A DNA stretch of 64,000 nt, taken from the NCBI RefSeq assembly GCF_016802725.1, contig NC_052665.1:1-64000 (forward strand). The letters are read 5' to 3'. The translations under genes were made by a program, and so were the position numbers. The notes beneath the pieces are model-generated. The model saw only the letters and a program-made list of their open reading frames with translations. It was not told the DNA's origin and ran no database searches. The DNA is from Solenopsis invicta (taxonomy: Eukaryota > Arthropoda > Insecta > Hymenoptera > Formicidae). Of the stretch, positions 56,401 through 64,000 are shown piece by piece (within the stretch, counting starts at the first letter, position 1; each line of letters opens with the position of its first letter).

Positions 56401-57460
56401 TAGAAAGATTGTTCATGGATGTGTGATTTGTTTTCGAAATAAGCCGAAAGCATTATCGCAGATAATGGGACAGTTACCCGCAGATCGCGTCACTCCGGGG
56501 CGCTCGTTTCTCGTGACTGGCGTGGATTTTGCCGGCCCTATCATAACATTAGTAAATCGCGGGCGTGGTAGAAAGACCAATAAGTCGTATATATCGCTGT
56601 TTATCTGTCTTGCGACAAAGGCAATGCACCTCGAATTAGTTAGCGACCTCAGTTCGGCATCATTCATTGCTGCACTTAGACGATTTGTGGGTCGGCGGGG
56701 TTGCCCTCAACGCCTTTTTTGCGATAATGCAACGAATTTCGTCGGAGCAAAAAATGAACTCAGCGAGATGCATTTCTTAATTGGCGATAAGAAGAGAGAA
56801 ATAAGCGATAAATTTTTTGTGCCCAATCGCATTCAATGGAAATTTATTCCACCTTCATCACCTCACATGGGTGGACTGTGGGAGGCAGGAGTCAAATCTT
56901 GTAAGTTTCATTTAAAACAAATAATTGGTGCCACACTTTTGACCTTTGAAAAATTAAATACAATTTTAATTCAAATAGAGGCATGCTTGAATTCGCGTCC
57001 AATTTGCCAACTGCCTTCCACACCCGAAGATCTGCAACCACTTACACCTAGCCATTTTCTTATCGGAGAGCCGTTAACAAGTCTTCCAGACAATGACTTT
57101 TCCAGCGTTCAAATCAACCGGCTTGATCGTTGGCAATTATTACAAAGAATTACGCAGGATTTTTGGAAGCGATGGAGTATCGAATATTTAACATCATTAC
57201 AAGGCAAGGTGAAGTGGAGGATCGAAAAATCTAACTTAGTAATCAACGACAGTGTATTAATACAAGATAATAATTTACCACCGTTAAAATGGAAATTAGG
57301 TAGGGTAATCGAAATCCATAAGGGCATAGATGACAAGATTCGAGTTGTCACATTGAAAACCGCAACCGGAATGTATAAAAGGTCGATAACTAAATTATGT
57401 AAGCTTCCAGATTCTGACAGCAACGATAACAATTGTAAAAAAAAGGGGGTTTTGTATTAA
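53409..57460 (+). pseudogene. BEL/Pao B pol: protease, reverse transcriptase, RNase H, integrase
   Basis: Protease: VLLDSASELNFIT (about 53655) and ALIGGEYFLRLL (about 53955). A TAG at 54426-54428 splits the frame. RT: VYLPHHGVIRESSTTTKLRVVFD (about 54490), ITADLCKMYRQI, and LYVDNILTG, where the second catalytic Asp of YVDD is Asn (54909-54920). About 50 residues after it are missing and the frame changes near 55001. From 55001 an 819-codon frame is open: RNase H (FCDASLKAYGACIY, AWSDSTVALAW), the HHCC finger (HHRLLHA..CVICFRNKP) and integrase D (VDFAGP), D (CDNATNF), E (GGLWEAGVKS). It ends with KLGRVIEIHKGIDDK. RT is inactive; the integrase looks complete. Confidence 0.9.
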
Positions 57461-57696
57461 TTAATTAGCATTAATTGGTGGGCAGGATGTATAATATTTC
57501 GCTCATAGAATGAAGCTGCGCTAAACTTAACAAATTTCGACTGTGTCGAAAGATTTAAATTTGCCTGTAAATACGACGATTGGAAAGAGTAGGGAAGAAT
57601 TTCGCGAAGGACGCACGCGTTGACGATAGCGAGCAGTTGTTGTCGAGAAGCGAGCGAGAAGGCTTCGACAGTATATACAATAGCGACGGCAATATA

Positions 57697-58613
57697 ACCT
57701 ATGATCAGAAAGTACCGGGAATTTTTAAATAAAACAAAATAGAGTTAAATTTCAGGCAAATTTATTTTATCTCCTTTAAAATATGATCCATCTGAAGCAA
57801 CACACATATGCCAACGCTTGACCCAGTCCTCCATGCATCCCTGGTAGGCCGACAAAGGGATGGCCTTTAGTTCCCTCGTCGCATTCTCTTTGATCTCCTC
57901 GATCGACTGAAATCTCTTTCCACGAAGTGGCAACTTCAACTTGGGGAACAAAAAAAAGTCGCACGGGGCCATATCAGGTGAACACGGTGCTTGCTTGATG
58001 GTATTTACTTGATGTTTGGTCAAATAATTCAGTACAATTCGGGCTCGGTGCGATGGTGCGTTATCATCATGCAAAATTCAAGAATCCATACCCAAAACAT
58101 CAACCACAATATGCTGTGCCGTTCCATATGCAATGCCAAGTTCACTAGACATCTCTCTTAAGCTGGTATGACGATTTTCAAGCTCCATTTCTTTCACTTT
58201 CTTCACGTTTTCATCGGTGTTCGACGTCGATGGACGTCCGGAACGAGAGAAATCTTCCACCACTGTACAACCACTTTTAAAGTCTTTATACCACTCGTAT
58301 GCTCTTGTTTTTGATAGAGCAGATTCGCAAAATGCTTTTTGCAACATTTTCAGTGCATCGGCACAATTTCGTTCGCAACACAAAATTTCAAACAAACTCT
58401 TTGTTCAACAAAATTATTCATGGTAAAATGCGGCAAAATGAAAAAAGTTGACTGATGTAAACAAACGCCAGGCAGACACTAATGATCGGATGGCACTAAA
58501 ACCTGACAGATGTGCGTCTTAAGGTCGTACCAACATAAGAAAAAAAAATAAACCGGTTCCCGCATGCGCGGTACTTTTAAATAAAAAATTCCCGATACTT
58601 TCTGATTATAGGG
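57697..58613 (-). mobile_element. mariner element M3, internally deleted
   Basis: TIRs ACCTATGATCAGAAAGTACC / CCCTATAATCAGAAAGTATC (inverted) with TA duplications (57695-57696, 58614-58615). 917 bp instead of about 1.3 kb. It lies in the 3' LTR of element B. Confidence 0.92.
57745..58395 (-). pseudogene. mariner M3 transposase, centre deleted
   Basis: The HTH part (58395-58078) runs CADALKMLQKAF.. to IAYGTAQHIVVDVLGMDS, then a TGA. The next codons, in the same frame, are HDDNAPSHRARIVL (second catalytic Asp) and SPDMAPCDFFLFPK (third Asp), ending GSYFKGDKINLPEI. The segment with the first catalytic Asp is gone, with the deletion joint at about 58075-58080. It cannot transpose by itself but could be mobilised in trans because both TIRs are present. 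Confidence 0.9.
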
Positions 58614-58734
58614 TAAGACCGGCCGTGGTGTGTAACAATTAATTATAAGACCGGCCGTGGTGTGTGACAATTAATTATAATATACTATCTTGATTTTCAA
58701 TTTGTTCGATTTATTTGCAACCTATTCATTAACA

Positions 58735-59108
58735 GTACCTCTCTTGTGAAAGTTTTGATCCGCGAGCTTAAAATTTTGCGGAATTTTAAACGCGTTCTGT
58801 TCTATCTCGACACACGGCAACATTTTTGTAATTTTCGGTACAACTAGACAACGAATATTAGCACGCACGTTCGAGTGCTTCGACCGTACAACAACATCAC
58901 AAATTTGATTTACTGTGCTTTCAATTTCGTTTACACCCGTAACAATTTCTGAAGCTCGATCGCGTTTTACCCCTAGTCGGTTACACGCCGCTTGTGTAAT
59001 AAAGTGCGCCTCGCTCGCGCTGTCAAGCAGGACTCGCGACAGAACAACGGATCCGTTTGAATGTACTGCCTCAACTACCGCTGTAGCCATGAGAACGTGT
59101 TTCCTCAC
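58735..59108 (-). pseudogene. BEL/Pao A protease, N-terminal part
   Basis: The aspartic protease motif LLDSASEAHFIT (catalytic Asp) lies near 59000. The frame breaks at the element B insertion (duplication GTACC) and resumes on the other side at 51239 with VDMLIGAEFF. Confidence 0.85.
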
Positions 59109-59198
59109 TGCCGCTTTCGCCGTATGATGAGCGACAACGTTGCTGCTTGTCTTGTCATTGGTAGACTGCTGCGCCTGCTCGCTGACTGGTTTCTCACC

Positions 59199-60560
59199 TC
59201 AAGATTTGTCATCTGTCGTCGGACGATGACACAGTATGTTGTGCCTTCTCGAGCATTCACGACATGGTCCCATCCTGCATGTCTTCACGAAATGGTTGTT
59301 GCGCAAGCAGTTTATGCAAAGTTTTAGCCGACGAACTTCCTCGAGTCGTTTTTCCACCGTCATTTCTAGAAACTTTTTGCAACGGTACATTAAATGGTTA
59401 CCTTGACATAGATAGCATCTCCCAACAGTAGTCACGTTTGCCAAAGCTGTTGATTTTTCAGTTGCTCTTGGTTTTTGCCTGCTAAGCTCACTCTTTGATG
59501 CGACGCCCTTTTCCTTGCCTCGTGCTTTGATTCTCTCCAGAACTTGATATCTTCCTTCCAGAAAGTCAGTCAATGTCGTCAGCCTTGCGTCCGCTGTGTT
59601 TCCGGTTTGTTCCCAAGCACGCAGTGTCTTCGTGTCCAACCTTGCTTCGATCATGTGAATCACCAACTCATCCCAAGAGTCCGTTAGCAAGTCCATCGAT
59701 TTTATAGTACTACTCGTAAATGCTTCAACACGTAGTCTACCAAGCTTCGAATCGCTGTGGCAGATTCCTTTTCTACCCTCGGCATCATAAATAGACACTG
59801 GATGTGCTTTTTCTTAATTGCTCTTGGATCATTGAACCGTTTCTTCAGCAATCACCACGCAATTGGGTAGTTCGCCTCGGTTAACTCGATGGCTTCGATG
59901 ACCTTGGCCGCATCGCTGCTTAATGACGTAACCAAATACTGAAATTTTTGAATATTTGGAATACTCTCGTTCGAGTGTACCATAGACTGGAACGTTTCTG
60001 AATAACGCTTCCATTCCTCCGTTTGTCCGTTGAATGTTGGAAGCTTTATCACCGGCAGTTTAATCTTTAATTCTTGACTGACCGTGCCGCTTGCGTCTGC
60101 GACCCGGCGCACCTCTGTCTGCTGCTCGAGTAATCTTGCGATCGAATCGCCGTTGCTGCCCGACGCTTGCATTCCGTTGTTTTGTAGGTTCAATTGTTTT
60201 ATGAGCTTGCCTTGTTGCTGCAACACTCGCGCCAACGCTTCGTTGCTCGACGACGCGTTTATATCGGCTTGCTGTGCCGGTATGTTATGCCATCGTTTTA
60301 ACGTAATTTTCAATTCCAGATACCTCGCCTCGAATTCTTCGTCCTCGGTGACGTCTGTAACCATTGGCTCACCTTCCGTGATATCGTAGATCTCCTGCTG
60401 CTTGCTTTCGAAATCCCTTTGGATCTCTTCAAGTTTGGCAATATAGACTTCCGCCTCTTCTCTACTTACTGCTCTTGTGCTTGCTCGATCTTTGTTCTGA
60501 GCCTAGTCATCCTTGCCTTAACTTGCCCTCGTTGCTTGCGAAGCTTTCTGATTTCTGACA
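59199..60560 (-). pseudogene. BEL/Pao A gag
   Basis: The structural protein of the retrotransposon particle. It starts MSEIRKLRKQRGQVKAR at 60560. A frameshift near 60470 ends this frame, and the following frames continue through EEFEARYLELK and IKLPVIKLPTFNGQTEEWKR (about 60040), a motif common to BEL gag. A further frame change lies near 59810. The C-terminal part has zinc knuckles CYLCQGNHLMYRC, CINCLRNNHFVKTC and CRECSRRHNILCH. At least two frame breaks make it non-functional. Confidence 0.85.
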
Positions 60561-60673
60561 TGTTTTCGACTAGCTAACCTTTTGACGACTTGTACTATAT
60601 AACTTGACTATCCGCCTTGCCTGCGCTTTCCTGTGGACTGTATCACAACCTAGTAGACTGTTAAACTTGCGAT

Positions 60674-60690
60674 CCGGCTCGTCTGGACCA
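60674..60690 (-). promoter_or_regulatory. Primer binding site of BEL/Pao A
   Basis: TGGTCCAGACGAGCCGG on the minus strand, one base from the LTR. It matches the tRNA-Tyr-type site of element B except in the middle. Confidence 0.55.
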
Positions 60691-60691
60691 A

Positions 60692-61098
<407 letters not shown>

Positions 61099-61444
61099 AT
61101 TGAGTTACGCCGCGAATTATATTTTGTTCAGACCGACCAATCGTCATTCTTTTATTTTGCGCGGGTCCGACTAATGTTTAACCGAGCACTCCGGTACCTT
61201 AGTATTACTTGTGTATTTCAATTAGATCTGATAAATCAATTGTTACGTTATTATTTTTGTACTCAACTCACGCTTTAAGAATACATTTAAGCTGTTTCGT
61301 TATCACAACCAAACCCCGGCGTTATTATTTACACGAACCCGGACATCCGGCGAGCACATCCGAGCAACCGATCACGATATCCCAACGCACCAAAAGCTAT
61401 CCCGATACTCCCGCTACACCGGAAAAGTACCAGCGTTACAGTTA

Positions 61445-62334
61445 TAATAAATTATACAAATAACACAGGTCTGCGACTAAAATGTTATATGATTAATTTC
61501 ATCTAATTTTCATACATTTTGGTATGTTAAAAACGAAAAAAATGAAAAATATCCTGGATGTCAGGATTTATCACAAAATGCAAAATTCTCTTCAAATTTA
61601 GTAAATTTTTCTCAATTTTTGATATTTTTTTAATTAGGATTTTTAAACAAATTTAAAATCAAAATTACTATTAATTAATTCACATTAGTGCATTCAAGAT
61701 ATACAATGCCAAAAAATATAACTTTCAAAGAAAAGAACTGTCAGAGTGAACTAATGAAACCAGCATCAATATGTTGCAAGCGTGCGGGCTTTAACATGCC
61801 CGGGCTTGATTCAACTTTTTTCTTGGTTCTCATTCCAGTTAAAAAAATGATTTACATGAAAAATTTGTAATAAAAACTTACTTCCAAAAATCTATTTTTA
61901 TTTATTTTGAAGTATTGCCACATTTAACACAGTTACCTACATTGTCAGAAAACGTGATGTCCTATGACAAAAACGGAGGTCATTTTCGAATTCAGTACAC
62001 CCTAAAACATAAAGATTATGTGGAATAACCAAAACAGCTCTTGAAAAAATTTTTTTTGCAGATCTGTGTAATTAATATTAAATAAATATTAAAAAAACAT
62101 TTTAAAAATATTATGTGATGATTAGGATGTTGTTAAATACAAAAATTTAAAAGACACGTAGTTAGAGGCGCGGTCGCCACTCGGTGCCAAGTTACTTACA
62201 GCGAGCGAACCGCCGCCTCTCTTTACGCGAGTAGGCGACTTCCAAGCGTATGAGATTATCAAATCTCATTAATGGTTAAACCGATCAAGTTCTGAGTAAT
62301 TTCAATCGACAGCTTGAGGAAAATTGCATATATA
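61445..62334. other. AT-rich DNA, nothing recognised
   Basis: No gene is recognised. A less AT-rich stretch (about 62160-62250) shows no motif. Confidence 0.4.
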
Positions 62335-63657
62335 CGAGGTGTGTTCAAAAAGTATCGCGAATTTTGTGTTTTTTCAAAAATTATTTATTTATTCATGAAT
62401 ATCTATTTTGTCCCCTTCAAAGTAATCCCCATGAGATATTATACACTTGTGCCAACGGTTTTTCCAATCTTCGAAGCACTTCAAAAAATCATTTTTTTTT
62501 TATCTTGTTCAGCTCCTCCTTCGATGCCGTCTTTATCTCGTCAAGCGTAGCGTAACGTCGTCCTTTCATGGGCCTCTTCAGTTTAGGGAACAAGAAAAAG
62601 TCACAGGGGGCCAGATCTGGGGAATACGGTGGCTGCGGCATCATTAGTGTGTTGTTTTTGGCCAAAAAGTCGCGCACAAGCAACGATGTGTGAGCAGGGG
62701 CGTTATCGTGGTGCAAAAGCCAATTTTTGTTCTTCCACAAATCCGGGCGTTTCTGGCGGATTGCTTCGCGCAAATTGCGCACAACTTGCAGGTAATATTC
62801 CTTATTGACCGTTCTACCCTGTGGCAAGAACTCATGATGCACCACGCCCCTGCAATCGAAGAAAACTGTCAGCAAAACTTTCACATTCGACCGAACTTGG
62901 CGCGCTTTTTTCGGTCTTGGTTCGTGCGGCAGCTTCCATTGAGATGATTGAGCTTTGGTTTCCACGTCATAACCATAAACCCACGATTCGTCACCAGTTA
63001 TGACCCTCTGGAGCAAATTTGGGTCGTCGCGGACAGAGTCCAACATCTCATTAGCAATGTTCATGCGATGCTGTTTTTGGTCGCAATTGAGCAATTTTGG
63101 TACGAATTTCGCGGCGACCCGTCTCATGCCCAAATCATTGATAAAAATCGAATGGCACGAGCCAATCGATATGTTTAGGTCCTCAGCAACTTCTCTAACG
63201 GTGATTCGACGATTGGCCAATACCATTTTCTCCACTTCATTAATTTTTTCGTCTGTTGTTGAAGTGCTCGGGCGTCCGGCACGCTCTTCGTCGTTCACAT
63301 CTTCTCGGCCTTCTGAGAACATTTTGTACCACCGATAAACGTTGCTTCGGTCCAAGGTAGCTTCTCCGTATGCCACAGTCAACATTCGGAATGCATCCGC
63401 GCACTTAATTTCGTTTTTCACACAAAATTTGATACAGGTTCTTTGATCCATTTTTTTGAATAGGTAAAAATCGAAGACGATCCAAAACACGTGCAAGCAA
63501 AGCAGCTGTCAACAATTAAGTGAACATTCAAAATGGCCGAGCTTGTCGGCATAAGTGAGAGACATGAGTACCAACATAACGCCACAAAAAGATCGAAATT
63601 CGAATATACGTAACCCGCGAAAATTCAAAATTCGCGATACTTTTTGAACACACCTCG
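62335..63657 (-). mobile_element. mariner element M4, nearly intact
   Basis: About 30-bp TIRs CGAGGTGTGTTCAAAAAGTA with TA duplications (62333-62334, 63658-63659). 1323 bp. The two TIRs are almost identical, indicating a young copy. Confidence 0.94.
62489..63451 (-). pseudogene. mariner M4 transposase, single C-terminal frameshift
   Basis: It starts MDQRTCIKFCVKNEIKCADAF at 63451; the upstream ATG at 63496 is in the 5' UTR. Paired HTH domains (residues 1-110, with GRPSTSTTDEKI linker) are followed by ITGDESWVYGY (first Asp), LLHHDNAPAHT (second) and PQPPYSPDLAPCDFFLFPK (third, D34D spacing). The frame is lost in a run of A residues (about 62486-62496). In another frame the usual end (DFLKCFEDWKNRWHKC..GDYFEGD) continues to about 62395. 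All catalytic residues are present. The break could be a real one-base slip or a homopolymer sequencing error. Confidence 0.9.
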
Positions 63658-63659
63658 TA

Positions 63660-64000
63660 AAAGTGTTCTTATTTTTTCTCTCCGTGTCTTACGAGCGGAG
63701 ATATCGCAACGTAAAATACAAATCTTAACGTTTTACATGTAAGAAACGTCGTTGACATCATCGCCAAGCGAATCTTGTCGAGTTTACGTTTTTGCCACAG
63801 ATAAGCGTTTGCTACTACATTATTAGTTGTATTCATATAATCATGCCATGTATCATCTCACCTGAATAGTAGTTGTCATTAACACTAATATCTTGATTTA
63901 TGGGCCGTCGTTCTCGAAAGCGTCACGTCGCTCTTTCGGCCAATGTGTCGTGTATAGAAAGAATATCACTGTATAAGTGTGTTAGAACACGTCGGATTCC
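63660..64000. other. Right edge of window, nothing recognised
   Basis: No gene or repeat boundary is recognised. Confidence 0.4.

Larger units (their letters stand above)
51245..58734 (+). mobile_element. BEL/Pao retrotransposon B
   Basis: LTRs 51245-51572 and 57488-58734 (the latter contains mariner M3), starting TGTATAATATTTCGCTC and ending CATTAACA or CACTAACA, with a perfect 5-bp duplication GTACC (51240-51244, 58735-58739). The LTRs are near-identical, so insertion is fairly recent. Orientation is opposite to element A. Confidence 0.95.
57488..58734 (+). repeat. 3' LTR of BEL/Pao B, with mariner M3 inserted
   Basis: Same as 51245-51572 once 57697-58613 and one TA are removed. Confidence 0.92.

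Overview
The window looks like a piece of an insect (probably hymenopteran) chromosome, and almost all of it is transposon-derived. The signs are AT-rich intergenic DNA, long CA/GA microsatellites, GT-AG introns, mariner, piggyBac, P-like and BEL/Pao elements, and tRNA- and 5S-like repeat heads. The host assignment is inference. No bacterial, organellar or CRISPR sequence was seen. Only one locus (about 6.7-9.7 kb) looks like a cellular gene, a multi-exon proline-rich protein with a 27-bp minisatellite 3' exon.

Layout. 1-4219: a foldback element with about 333-bp terminal inverted repeats (TIRs). A second giant hairpin (371-2116) carrying tRNA-like SINE sequence sits in its left end. 4.2-6.4 kb: AT-rich DNA with small inverted-repeat elements. 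6.7-9.7 kb: the proline-rich gene. 12.3-13.5 kb: mariner M1. 13.9-20.2 kb: a dead P-like (THAP9-like) transposase split by a Tc1-type MITE, a solo LTR that carries a truncated piggyBac, and a second solo LTR. 21.3-24.0 kb: a TIR element holding another solo LTR. 24.3-26.5 kb: a 69-bp tandem array split by a solo LTR.

28.2-42.2 kb is a nest. A second P-like element contains mariner M2 and a PIF/Harbinger-like element with a 3-bp duplication. The Harbinger-like element contains a 6.95-kb CACTA-type element that appears intact. It encodes a 734-codon transposase reading frame and a 12-exon, 557-aa DUF4806-type protein whose first intron contains the transposase. 45.4-46.3 kb is a Penelope-like fragment with a hammerhead-like motif.

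46.6-61.4 kb is a deeper nest. A solo LTR (target duplication GTTA) contains BEL/Pao element A (minus strand). Element A contains BEL/Pao element B (plus strand, duplication GTACC). Element B contains a deleted mariner (M3, TA) in its 3' LTR and a 143-bp MITE with a 9-bp duplication in gag. 62.3-63.7 kb is a nearly intact mariner (M4).

Three observations stand out. (1) The CACTA element has a gene-within-intron layout like plant En/Spm tnpA/tnpD. (2) Three copies of one LTR family carry, just downstream of the TATA box, arrays of 6-11 short hairpins with a constant loop and covarying stems. (3) The 27-bp unit encoding the VYNPPxATQ repeats of the proline-rich gene also occurs inside the tRNA-headed SINE-like sequence at 0.7 and 1.7 kb.
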